DNA of 64,000 bases from Denitratimonas yunnanensis (SeqCode) (GTDB lineage: Bacteria; Pseudomonadota; Gammaproteobacteria; Xanthomonadales; Xanthomonadaceae), in NCBI GenBank assembly GCA_026410415.1, contig JAPMLR010000001.1, positions 682,001 to 746,000 of the forward strand. Reading direction: 5' to 3'. Positions 39,720-47,667 of the stretch are shown piece after piece. The stretch's first letter is position 1; each line of letters opens with the position of its first letter. The position numbers and the translations under genes are program-made. The notes under the pieces are model-generated. The model was not told the origin of the DNA. It was given only the letters and a program-made list of their open reading frames with translations, and did no database searches.

Positions 39720-41432
39720 TTGCCTGGGTGCCTTCTCCGGGGCAACCGCCGATGGCGCTGGCCTGACGGCCCGCCCAATGCCGACACATTGCGCACGCAT
39801 CCTCTGCGCAACCGGGGACACGCCCTGAACCGCGCCCGCTTGCCGTCCGCTGCCTCGCCTGTCTCGAAGGCGGAGAAGAAGCGTCTGACCGGCCTCAACG
39901 GACGCCAGCGCCAGGCGCTTGCGGAGCTCGCCGTCGCCCATGCCCGTGGCGACGCGGCCACCGCTTCGGCGCACTGGCTGATGGCCTCGATGGATTCGCC
40001 CGACCACCCCGAAATCCTGCACTGGGCCGCCAAACTGCATCTGGCCGAAGGTGATGCCGACAAGGCCGTGGCGGCATTGCGACGTGCCCTGGAGCAACGC
40101 CCGGACGACCTGCAACTGCTACTTGCACTGGCATCGCCACTCGCCGCTCAAGGCCGGCATGAAGAAGCGCTCGACGTGCTGCGACACGCCTCCACCTGTA
40201 CCGAAGAACCGACCGAATGGCTGGCGCTTGCGATCGCCTTCGATCAGCAGGGCCATCACGCAGACGCACTGATGGCAGCAGAAAGAACGCTGAAAATGGC
40301 CCCCAACACCAGGCGCGCGCAGCTGATGCGGGCACGCTGTCTTCAAGCCATCGGCCAGATCGCGGATGCCGCTGCGGAATATCGGCGCATCATCGCCACC
40401 GGCAAGAACGCAGCGCGCGCATGGTTCGGTCTGCTGGACCTGAAGACCGAGGTGCTCCCCCCGCCGGAACTGGCCGCGTTGGAACAAGCCGAACGGCTGG
40501 CAATGGACGAAGGAGATCGCAGCCTGCTCGGCGTTGCCCTCGGCCAGGCACTGGAGGCTGCCGGGCGCTTTGACGAGGCCTTCGCCGCGCTGATCCGCGC
40601 CAATCGCGCGGCCGCCATCACCCGTCCCTGGAACCCGGTGGCATTTTCCGTCCAGACCCGCGACATCGTCGCAGCCTGCGAAAAACTCGCCATCGAGGAC
40701 GACGCCACCCGCGGCGCGGAAATCATCTTTCTCGTCGGCCTGCCGCGCTCGGGCAGCACCCTGTTCGAGCAGGTACTGGCCGCACACCCGCAGGTGGAAG
40801 GTGCCAGCGAACTGCCATGCCTGGAACAGGTCATCGCGCAGGAAAGCAGGCGTCGTCGTGCACCAGTGGAGCGCTGGGCCGCGGACGCCGACGCTGCCGA
40901 CTGGCAACGGCTGGGACAAGAATACCTTGCCACCACGACGCGCTGGCGCAGGCAGCGGCCCATCTCGACAGACAAAATGCCCGGCAACTGGCGGTTTGCC
41001 GGTGCCGCGATGGCGATGTTGCCCGGCGCGCGTTTCATCGATTGCCGCCGCGACGCACTGGAAACAGGATTTTCCTGCTTCAAGCAACTGTTTGCGCAGG
41101 GGATGGCCAACTGGGCCTTCGACTTCGACCATATCGCCGCGTACTGGAAGGACTACCTGTACGCCTCGGACATCTGGCAGACACGTCAACCCCGGCGTTT
41201 CCGCACCTTTCGTTATGAAGATCTGATCGCCGACACCGAATCTTCCGTTCGCGCGCTGCTGGCGTTCTGTGGCCTGCCCTTCGATCCGCATTGCCTGGAG
41301 CCACACATGGCCCGGCGTGCCATCCGCACCGCCAGCGCGGCACAGGTGCGCCAGCCGATCCGCGCCGGAACGGCACGGGCCGCACATTACGGCCCGCTGC
41401 TCGATCCATTGCGGCAATCGATGTCTGCGTGA
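39720..41432 (+). CDS. tetratricopeptide repeat sulfotransferase
   Basis: The frame encodes up to 570 residues. TPR units cover about 50-290 (for example HPEILHWAAKLHLAEGDADK and PDDLQLLLALASPLAAQG). The sulfotransferase domain (about 335-540) has the PAPS 5'-phosphosulfate loop LVGLPRSGSTLFEQVLAAHP and the 3'-phosphate motif FIDCRRDALETGFSCFK. It would transfer sulfate from PAPS to a protein, peptide or glycan; the target is unknown. The start is uncertain. No ATG exists before about residue 88. The options are TTG at 39720 and CTG at 39825, the latter having GGGGA seven bases upstream. It lies on the same strand after phoU. Confidence 0.82.
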   Translation: MPGCLLRGNRRWRWPDGPPNADTLRTHPLRNRGHALNRARLPSAASPVSKAEKKRLTGLNGRQRQALAELAVAHARGDAATASAHWLMASMDSPDHPEILHWAAKLHLAEGDADKAVAALRRALEQRPDDLQLLLALASPLAAQGRHEEALDVLRHASTCTEEPTEWLALAIAFDQQGHHADALMAAERTLKMAPNTRRAQLMRARCLQAIGQIADAAAEYRRIIATGKNAARAWFGLLDLKTEVLPPPELAALEQAERLAMDEGDRSLLGVALGQALEAAGRFDEAFAALIRANRAAAITRPWNPVAFSVQTRDIVAACEKLAIEDDATRGAEIIFLVGLPRSGSTLFEQVLAAHPQVEGASELPCLEQVIAQESRRRRAPVERWAADADAADWQRLGQEYLATTTRWRRQRPISTDKMPGNWRFAGAAMAMLPGARFIDCRRDALETGFSCFKQLFAQGMANWAFDFDHIAAYWKDYLYASDIWQTRQPRRFRTFRYEDLIADTESSVRALLAFCGLPFDPHCLEPHMARRAIRTASAAQVRQPIRAGTARAAHYGPLLDPLRQSMSA

Positions 41433-41441
41433 CGAATTCCA

Positions 41442-41774
41442 CACATCAGTGGCGGCACCTGCGGCTCCGGACCATTCACGCTGGCAGCGGGAGCCAGCTG
41501 CACCGTGGCCGTCACCTTCTCGCCCAGCGTGGCAGGCATCATCCAGGGCGACCTTTCAATCGTCATGGAGAGCCCGGAAACCCGCGGCGACCCCATCCTG
41601 ATAGTGACTCTGGATGGTATCGGCATGGCGGGGGCACCAGCGCCATCCGTCACCAACGCCCCGGTGAATTCCCCGTGGACACTCATCGCGCTGCTGGTCC
41701 TGTTCGAACTCATCGCAAGCACCACCCTGCGCCGACTACTGATTCCGCTCCCCGTCTACGCACGAAGCACCGCC
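41442..41774 (+). pseudogene. 3' fragment of a choice-of-anchor D surface protein gene
   Basis: Directly after the sulfotransferase stop, one frame reads SGGTCGSGPFTLAAGASCTV followed by AVTFSPSVAG, the hallmark of choice-of-anchor D (ASPM/SPD-2/Hydin-like) repeats. It is followed by a C-terminal anchor: PVNSPWTLIALLVLFELIAS, then arginines, resembling IPTL-type CTERM sorting tails. There is no start codon, signal peptide or upstream body. It is therefore the severed end of a larger exported protein gene. The frame stays open beyond the anchor but loses likeness. Confidence 0.65.
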
Positions 41775-41827
41775 CTCACCGGCGGACGTTTTCGTTTCAG
41801 GCGCTTCCATTCATTGCTTCGGACAAC

Positions 41828-41896
41828 TTGGTCTCAAATGTTCCGGAAGCCAAAATACATGTGTCGCAGATTCTCCGGCAGGTACAGGCCGGCAAG
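41828..41896 (+). pseudogene. 5' remnant of a Phd/YefM-type antitoxin gene
   Basis: The 22 codons read VSNVPEAKIHVSQILRQVQA then GK. They match the intact antitoxin at 42334 (MQVNVLEAKTHLSKILRQVQ then AGK), with near-identical DNA over ATTCTCCGGCAGGT and CAGGCCGGCAAG. Similarity stops abruptly at 41896. The ATG is replaced by TTG, and the downstream part is foreign (cas3-like on the other strand). It is a broken partial copy with no expected function. Confidence 0.7.
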
Positions 41897-42183
41897 TGCG
41901 CATCCACGCCACCGGCGATACGCAACTTGTGCTGGAACGGCGGACGAAACTTGCCAAGATCATGCCAGCGCCCTGCTGCCTCGGCCCATGCTGCCGAACC
42001 AAATAACCCGGCGAACTTGCCTGCGCCGCACCCCACATCACGCAAGTGTTCCGTCAGCGCGTGCGAGCGCAAGGATTGACCTTCGCCCGCCACATGCGCC
42101 CAATATTCCTCGTCCACGGTTCCGCCCCTGATCGTTTGTCCTGACCCAAGAAAACCATGCCCCTGTCTCACCAGATGAGACAC
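41897..42183 (-). pseudogene. N-terminal HD fragment of a cas3-like gene
   Basis: On the minus strand from a GTG at 42117 (or 42183) the frame reads VDEEYWAHVAGEGQSLRSHA, then LTEHLRDVGCGAGKFAGLFG and WHDLGKFRPPFQHKLR. The YWAH, EHL and WHDLGK-x-x-x-x-FQ order is that of the Cas3'' HD nuclease start in type I CRISPR-Cas. An AGGGG stretch lies before the GTG. Only about 75 residues remain. Likeness ends at GGVDAHL, where the strand passes into the antisense of the antitoxin remnant. The helicase part of Cas3 and all other cas genes are absent. Confidence 0.65.
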
Positions 42184-42280
42184 AACCTGCCGTTCGTCGG
42201 AAGAGCCTCACACACCAGCACGCAGCGTGCTGTGGCGTGTTGCTGCCATTACCCGGGTCTGACTCACTCATATCACATCT

Positions 42281-42302
42281 GGTCAGGTTGGTCAGGTATA
42301 GT
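42281..42302 (+). promoter_or_regulatory. toxin-antitoxin promoter with tandem repeat operator
   Basis: GGTCAGGTT (42281-42289) is directly followed by GGTCAGGTA (42290-42298), whose end merges with a TATAGT -10 box (42297-42302). Direct repeats over the promoter suit autoregulation by the antitoxin or the complex. Confidence 0.5.
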
Positions 42303-42333
42303 GTGCTGCAACCGTTGGAGCAGGAATCTCTCC

Positions 42334-42597
42334 ATGCAAGTCAATGTTCTGGAAGCAAAAACCCATCTTTCCAAGATTCTCCGGCAGGTGCAGGCCGGCA
42401 AGGATGTGGTGATCGCGCACCGGGGCACGCCGGTGGCGCGGCTGGTACGGGTGGGGTCGAACGTTGCGCCGCATTCCAGCCGGAAGGAAGGCGACATCGT
42501 GTCCTGGCTGCGCGATCACCCGCTCCCTGCACATGCCGCGCGCTCACCCGAGGCCATCGAGGCGGGGCTGCACGATGAGGCGGCTGCATGGGATTGA
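42334..42597 (+). CDS. type II antitoxin, Phd/YefM family
   Basis: The 87-residue protein starts MQVNVLEAKTHLSKILRQVQ, the N-terminal DNA-binding pattern of Phd/YefM antitoxins. It continues with IAHRGTPVARLVRV. The C-terminal 30 residues are the expected toxin-binding tail. It overlaps the toxin start by 10 bases. It would neutralise the PIN toxin and repress its own promoter, which carries tandem GGTCAGGT repeats. A partial copy of its 5' end lies about 440 bases upstream. Confidence 0.87.
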   Translation: MQVNVLEAKTHLSKILRQVQAGKDVVIAHRGTPVARLVRVGSNVAPHSSRKEGDIVSWLRDHPLPAHAARSPEAIEAGLHDEAAAWD

Positions 42598-42986
42598 TCT
42601 ATCTGGATACCTGCCTGCTGATCTATGCCTTCGAGCGGCATCCCATGTTCGGCGAGGCAGTGCTGTCGCGACTGGATCAAGTTGCACCGGAGCGGCTGGC
42701 GATTTCGCCGCTGGTGAAGTTCGAGTGCCTCGTGGCACCGATGCGGGACGGGAACCTGGTGTTGCAGCGGTATTACGAGCAGGGACTGGAACACTTCGTG
42801 CAGTTGCCGATGCCCGAGCAGGTGTTCGTGCAGGGTGCGCAGTTGCGAGCGCGGTTCGGGCTGAAAACACCAGACGCACTGCACCTGGCGACAGCGCAGC
42901 ATCATGGGTGCGAAGCGTTGTGGACGCACGATCAGCGCCTGGCCGCTGCATCGCACGGGCTGGCGGTCAACGTGCTTGAGGTGTGA
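42588..42986 (+). CDS. PIN domain ribonuclease toxin (VapC-like)
   Basis: The 132-residue protein has the PIN acidic residues: Asp in LIYLDTCLLIYAFE near residue 7, Glu in VKFECLV, Asp in LKTPDALHLATA and Asp in LWTHDQRLAAA. All are kept, so it should be an active Mg-dependent RNase, as known for VapC, cleaving tRNA or rRNA. It is coupled to the antitoxin by overlap. It ends three bases before the convergent kdsB stop. Confidence 0.9.
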   Translation: MGLIYLDTCLLIYAFERHPMFGEAVLSRLDQVAPERLAISPLVKFECLVAPMRDGNLVLQRYYEQGLEHFVQLPMPEQVFVQGAQLRARFGLKTPDALHLATAQHHGCEALWTHDQRLAAASHGLAVNVLEV

Positions 42987-42989
42987 CGC

Positions 42990-43757
42990 TCAGCGCACCC
43001 GCATTTCCCGCTCCACGCGTAGCAGGTCTTCTTCAGTATCCACTCCTGCCGGGAACGGTTCGGGGCTGAGGGCGGCGGCGATGCGCCAGCCGGCTTCCAG
43101 GGCGCGCAGTTGTTCGAGTGATTCGATCTGCTCCAGAGTGCCGGGCGGCATCGCAGCGAAGTCGCGCAGATGGGCGACGCGGTAGGCGTAGAGGCCGATG
43201 TGGCGAAGCCAGGCGTTTTCTGCCGGCAATGTGATGCGATCACTGGCGAAGGCGTCGCGGTGCCAGGGGATCGGGGCGCGGCTGAAATACAGGGCGAGGC
43301 CGTCGGCGTCGCGCACCAGTTTCACGCAGTTGGGATCGAACAGTTCGTCGGTGCTGGCGATGGACTGGGCCAGCGTGGCGATCTGGGCACCGCTGTCGGC
43401 CAGAACCTGTGCTGCGGCCCGGATGGCGCGGGGCGGCGCAAGCGGTTCGTCGCCCTGAAGATTCACGACGATGTGGTCGTCGGTCCAGCCGCACAGCGCG
43501 GCGCATTCGGCCAGTCGGTCGGTGCCGGAAGCGTGCGTGGCGGAGGTCATGCACACGCTGACTTCCAGTGGTGCGAGTGCCTCGGCGATGCGGATGTCAT
43601 CCGTCGCGACCACCACGTCGCGGGCGCCGGCCTCGCGGGCGCGTCGTGCCACGTGGACAATCATCGGCTCGCCGGCAATCAGGCGCAGCGCCTTGGCGGG
43701 CAACCGGGTGGAACCGTAACGTGCCGGGATGGCCACGGTGAATTCGAGTGTGCTCAT
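42990..43757 (-). CDS. kdsB: 3-deoxy-manno-octulosonate cytidylyltransferase
   Basis: The 255-residue protein starts [20 protein letters not shown]. Motifs are RLPAKAL (CTP binding), [11 protein letters not shown] and [12 protein letters not shown]. It activates KDO as CMP-KDO for lipopolysaccharide. Its ATG overlaps the lpxK stop (TGATG), ending the exbB-exbD-msbA-lpxK-kdsB operon. The gene converges on the PIN toxin gene three bases away. Confidence 0.96.
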   Translation of the reverse strand: MSTLEFTVAIPARYGSTRLPAKALRLIAGEPMIVHVARRAREAGARDVVVATDDIRIAEALAPLEVSVCMTSATHASGTDRLAECAALCGWTDDHIVVNLQGDEPLAPPRAIRAAAQVLADSGAQIATLAQSIASTDELFDPNCVKLVRDADGLALYFSRAPIPWHRDAFASDRITLPAENAWLRHIGLYAYRVAHLRDFAAMPPGTLEQIESLEQLRALEAGWRIAAALSPEPFPAGVDTEEDLLRVEREMRVR

Positions 43758-44764
43758 CAGGTGTTTCCTTTGAGGTCGGCGAGCCGCGCCGATACCGCAT
43801 CGAAGAACGCATCGGGAAGCTGCGCGGAGACCGGCACGGCATACCAATGGCCGCGTGCGAAACTCACACATTTCACCGCGTCCTTTTCGGTCATCAGCAC
43901 CGGAAATTCGTCACCGAACTCCAGGTCAGCCGGGGTGAAGGCGTGGTGATCGGGGAAGCCATGCGCCTCGATGCGCAAGCCCCGCACACGCAATGCATCG
44001 AAAAACCGGTCCGGCTCGGCGATACCCGCGACGGCGTGGACGGCACGCCCGGCGAACGATTCCAAAGGAATGCTCTCGTCGCTGGCGAGCGCCACCGCAG
44101 ACATCAGTTCCAGCTGCATCGCCACCTCGTCAGGAGCTGCTCTGCCTCCATTGACGACGATGAAATCACAGGCCGCGGCACGCTCGATCGGCTCGCGCAA
44201 CGGGCCGGCCGGCAGCAGGTGGCCGTTGCCGAAGCGGCGCCGGCCATCGACCGCGAGGATTTCGATGTCCCGCGCCAATGCGTAGTGCTGCATGCCATCG
44301 TCGGCGATCAGCACATCGATGTCGTCGCTTTGCAACAGCAGGCGTGCCGCATCGATGCGCTTGGCGGCGACTGCAACCGGCACGCCGGTTCGACGTGCGA
44401 TCAACAGTGGCTCGTCGCCAGCCACATGCGCGTCATCGTCCACGGAAACGCGATGCGGCCGTATTCCGGCTCGTCCATAGCCGCGCGAGATCACGCCGGG
44501 GCGAAAACCACGCGATGACAGCGCGTGAACCAAGGCAATGGTGAGCGGCGTCTTGCCGGCGCCACCCACGGCCAGATTCCCGACCACGATCACCGGCACG
44601 CCGACACGCTGCGCCCTGCGTTTGTCGCTCAGGAAATCTGCGCGACGCGAACGGGCAACGCGTTCGAACAGCGTCGCCAACCCACGCAGCACCATGTTCG
44701 GTGGCACTGCACCATACCAGCGCTGCTCCAGCCAGTGCGTCGCGCGGGCACGCCAGTTGGACAC
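43757..44764 (-). CDS. lpxK: tetraacyldisaccharide 4'-kinase
   Basis: A 335-residue protein starting at GTG, two bases after the msbA stop. An N-terminal amphipathic anchor (about 1-40) precedes the P-loop [14 protein letters not shown]. Later motifs are [15 protein letters not shown] and [11 protein letters not shown]. It phosphorylates the 4' position of the lipid A precursor at the inner membrane. Confidence 0.95.
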   Translation of the reverse strand: MSNWRARATHWLEQRWYGAVPPNMVLRGLATLFERVARSRRADFLSDKRRAQRVGVPVIVVGNLAVGGAGKTPLTIALVHALSSRGFRPGVISRGYGRAGIRPHRVSVDDDAHVAGDEPLLIARRTGVPVAVAAKRIDAARLLLQSDDIDVLIADDGMQHYALARDIEILAVDGRRRFGNGHLLPAGPLREPIERAAACDFIVVNGGRAAPDEVAMQLELMSAVALASDESIPLESFAGRAVHAVAGIAEPDRFFDALRVRGLRIEAHGFPDHHAFTPADLEFGDEFPVLMTEKDAVKCVSFARGHWYAVPVSAQLPDAFFDAVSARLADLKGNT

Positions 44765-44766
44765 GA

Positions 44767-46524
44767 TCAGCCTTCGGCCGCCTTGTCGCGGAACTGGAGT
44801 TGGTACAGCGCAGCGTACATGCCGCCACGTGCCAGCAATTCGGCATGAGGCCCCAGTTCGACAAGACGTCCGTGGTCCATCACCGCAATCTGATCGGCGT
44901 GCTCGATGGTGCTCAAGCGATGAGCAATCACCAGGGTGGTGCGGTCGGCCATCAAGCGATCCAGCGCATCCTGGATCAACCGCTCGGACTTGGTATCCAG
45001 TGCGCTGGTGGCCTCGTCCAGGATCAGGATCGGCGCATTCTTCAGCAGCGCGCGTGCGATGGCGATGCGTTGGCGCTGACCTCCGGAAAGCAAGGCGCCG
45101 TGTTCACCCACCGGGCTGTCGAGCCCCTCCGGCAACTCGCGGATGAATTCCATCGCGTTGGCGGCCTCGGCCGCGGCCTCGATCCGGTCACGGCTCGCAC
45201 CGCCCAAGCCGCCGTAGGCGATGTTGTCGGCGACACTGCCGTTGAACAGCACCACGCGCTGGCTCACCAGTGCGATCTGCGCGCGCAGATCGGCGAGCCG
45301 ATAGTCGGAAAGCGGATGGCCATCGAGCAGTATCTGACCCGAATCAGGCTCGTAAAAACGTGGCAGAAGGCTCGCCAGGCTGCTCTTGCCGCTGCCCGAC
45401 GGCCCCACCAGCGCCGTCACGGAACCCGGTGGGCAGCGCAACGAAATGCGCTCGAGCGCAGGTTCGGTACGCGAGGGATAGCGCAACGAAACATCACGCA
45501 ATTCGATGTCGCCGCGTGCACGTTCAAGCGGTCGTGTACCCGCGTCGACTTCCTCCGGAGCATCCACCACGTCGAACAGTTCGTCGGCGGCCGCGACACC
45601 GCGCTGCAACACCGACTGCACCGTGGTCAGGCGCTTGATCGAGGGCAGCATCACCAGCATGGCCGTGATCAGCGACATGAACGCGCCGGCGCTCATGGTG
45701 TCCAGCAAGTCGGGACGTGTTGCGCGCCACACGATGGCTGCAAGCGCGCTGGCCGCGACGAGCTGGATCGTGGAGGTGCTCAATGCGTTGGTGGTGGCGA
45801 TCTTGAGGTTCAGGCCGAGGTTGCGGTGTGCCGCCTGCGAGAAACGATCGGCCTCGCGCGATTGGCCACCGTAGATGCGGATCTCCCGATGCCCCTGCAC
45901 GGCCTCCTCCACCATGCCGGTGACATCGCCCATGGAGGATTGGATGGTTCGATTGATGTTGCGGTAGCGCCGCCCCACATGACGCCACACCAGACCGGTG
46001 AGCGGCACCATCACGAACAGATACAGCGTCAGGCTCGGACTGGTCCACAGCATCACCGTGATCATGGCGACCACGGTCAGCCCGTCCACGATCATCGTCT
46101 TGATCGCGTCGGAACTGGCCTGGGCCACCTGCTCGGCGCCGTAGATCACCCGCGACACCACCTGCCCGCCCGGCTCACGGTCGAAATAGGCGGCAGGCAG
46201 GCGCTGGTACTTGCCGAACACAAGATTGCGAAGGTCTCGCACCACGCTGCGACCGATGCGCGCCATGCCGTAATCTCCGGCAAACGTCGCCATGCCGCGC
46301 AACACGAACAATCCGACCAGCGCCAGCGGCATCCACAGGATCACGTCCGGGTTTCGCGCGACGAACAGATCGTCGAGCATCGGCTTGATCAGGTGCACGA
46401 ATGCACCCGAAGCAGCGGCATCGAACACCATGCCGATGATCGCGATGACCCAGAACGGCCAGTACGGCCGCACATAACCGAGCAGGCGCCGGAAGGTATC
46501 GCCACGTGTCGCACCGTCGCTCAC
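44767..46524 (-). CDS. msbA: lipid A export ATP-binding/permease protein MsbA
   Basis: The 585-residue half-transporter starts at a GTG overlapping the exbD stop. Six membrane segments (about 15-300) carry the MsbA type RLPAAYFDREPGGQVVSRVI loop. The ATPase domain has the Walker A GPSGSGKSS, the signature LLSGGQRQRIAIARAL and the Walker B ILILDEATSALDT. It flips core-lipid A across the inner membrane. Its place before lpxK and kdsB is conserved. Confidence 0.95.
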   Translation of the reverse strand: MSDGATRGDTFRRLLGYVRPYWPFWVIAIIGMVFDAAASGAFVHLIKPMLDDLFVARNPDVILWMPLALVGLFVLRGMATFAGDYGMARIGRSVVRDLRNLVFGKYQRLPAAYFDREPGGQVVSRVIYGAEQVAQASSDAIKTMIVDGLTVVAMITVMLWTSPSLTLYLFVMVPLTGLVWRHVGRRYRNINRTIQSSMGDVTGMVEEAVQGHREIRIYGGQSREADRFSQAAHRNLGLNLKIATTNALSTSTIQLVAASALAAIVWRATRPDLLDTMSAGAFMSLITAMLVMLPSIKRLTTVQSVLQRGVAAADELFDVVDAPEEVDAGTRPLERARGDIELRDVSLRYPSRTEPALERISLRCPPGSVTALVGPSGSGKSSLASLLPRFYEPDSGQILLDGHPLSDYRLADLRAQIALVSQRVVLFNGSVADNIAYGGLGGASRDRIEAAAEAANAMEFIRELPEGLDSPVGEHGALLSGGQRQRIAIARALLKNAPILILDEATSALDTKSERLIQDALDRLMADRTTLVIAHRLSTIEHADQIAVMDHGRLVELGPHAELLARGGMYAALYQLQFRDKAAEG

Positions 46525-46949
46525 GGGCTGCCTGACTCCGGCGGAACCGTGGCGATGGACAGACGCGAGAACCCCAGCTGCCCGATGGCCTCCATCGCGG
46601 TCACGACCGATTGGTGCGGCGTTTTCGCGTCCGCACGCAGGATCACGGCACGCGACTTGTCCTCGCCGGCCACCTTGCCGATGGCCTCGCGCAACGAGCC
46701 GACATCGCGCCGCAGGACTTCACCGCCGCCGACGAAATAGCGCCCTTCGCCATCAACCACCACCACGAGCGGATCTTTCGGCGTTTCGGCGATTTGACCC
46801 GTGGCTTCGGGCAGATCGATCTTCAACGTACTGCGATCCTGGAATGTCGTGGTGACGACGAAGAAAATGATCAGCGTGAGCACCACGTCGATCAGCGGAA
46901 CCAGGCTGACTTCCAGCTCATCCTGCGGGCTGGCCGAGCCGATCCTCAT
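46521..46949 (-). CDS. exbD: ExbD/TolR family biopolymer transport protein
   Basis: The 142-residue protein has one membrane segment, VSLVPLIDVVLTLIIFFVVT, holding the proton-relay aspartate (LIDVVL). A small periplasmic domain follows. With ExbB it forms a proton-driven motor for energising an outer-membrane or lipid-related process. The overlaps with exbB upstream and msbA downstream (four bases each) show tight coupling. The TonB partner is not in the window. Confidence 0.92.
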   Translation of the reverse strand: MRIGSASPQDELEVSLVPLIDVVLTLIIFFVVTTTFQDRSTLKIDLPEATGQIAETPKDPLVVVVDGEGRYFVGGGEVLRRDVGSLREAIGKVAGEDKSRAVILRADAKTPHQSVVTAMEAIGQLGFSRLSIATVPPESGSP

Positions 46950-47599
46950 GCGGCCGTCCCCCGGCGCCGAACGGGTGCCGCCGGCGGTGCGGGCTGTGCC
47001 ACGCTGTCCAGTGTGTCGATCAACGCCATGGCCTGGCGCTCCATCTCGATCACATAAGCGGCCACCAAACCACGGAAATATCGATGAAACACCAGCGCCG
47101 GGATGGCCACGCAGATGCCTGCGGCGGTGGTGACCAAGGCCTGGCCGATACCGCCCGCCAGTTGCGTCATGTCGCCGATGCCGTGATCGAGAATGCCGAG
47201 GAACATCCGCATCATGCCGATCACCGTACCGAGCAGACCCAGCAACGGCGCCGTGCTGGCGATGGTGCCCAAGGTGTTGAGATAGCGTTCAAGCTGATGC
47301 ATCGCGTGCCGACCGGTGTCCTCGATCCGCTCGCGGATGATTTCACGCGGACGGCGACGCACATCCAGGCCGGCGGCGAGCACCTGGCCCAGCGGCGAGG
47401 TATTGCGCAGCGCATCGATGTGCTTGGGATCCAGATGCGTGTGCCGCGCCCACTCGCGCACTTCCTCGCCGAGCCCGGGCGGCAGCACCGTGCGGCGCCT
47501 CAAGCTCCAGAACCGCTCCAGCACGATGCCCGACGCGATCACCGAGATCAGCGCGATCGGCCACATCACCCAACCACCGGCTTTGAACAGTTCCAGCAC
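46946..47599 (-). CDS. exbB: MotA/TolQ/ExbB family proton channel protein
   Basis: A 217-residue protein starting at GTG with AGGAG six bases upstream. Three membrane segments are visible: GGWVMWPIALISVIASGIVL, ASTAPLLGLLGTVIGMMRMF and GIGQALVTTAAGICVAIPAL. The GTVxGM and TTAAG glycine-threonine motifs are those of ExbB/TolQ. It starts the lipid A operon. Confidence 0.92.
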   Translation of the reverse strand: MLELFKAGGWVMWPIALISVIASGIVLERFWSLRRRTVLPPGLGEEVREWARHTHLDPKHIDALRNTSPLGQVLAAGLDVRRRPREIIRERIEDTGRHAMHQLERYLNTLGTIASTAPLLGLLGTVIGMMRMFLGILDHGIGDMTQLAGGIGQALVTTAAGICVAIPALVFHRYFRGLVAAYVIEMERQAMALIDTLDSVAQPAPPAAPVRRRGTAA

Positions 47600-47667
47600 G
47601 CGATGCTCCTTGCAGTTCGTCCCGGCCGAAGGCCGTACCGCGTCAGTTTACCCGCTGCACTGCTCGA

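Noticed and set aside
39688..39828. 46-codon frame before the sulfotransferase as a separate gene
   Set aside because: It has a plausible ATG but no family likeness. It is mentioned only as a possible leader peptide because it overlaps a candidate CTG start.
41897..42183. Cas3-like fragment as a functional nuclease gene
   Set aside because: Only the N-terminal part of the HD domain is left; the later metal ligands and the helicase are missing, and it runs into an unrelated sequence.
44701..46740. 679-codon plus-strand frame opposite msbA
   Set aside because: It mirrors MsbA in reverse, is rich in histidine, glutamine and arginine, and has no start signal or family. It is a codon-bias shadow.
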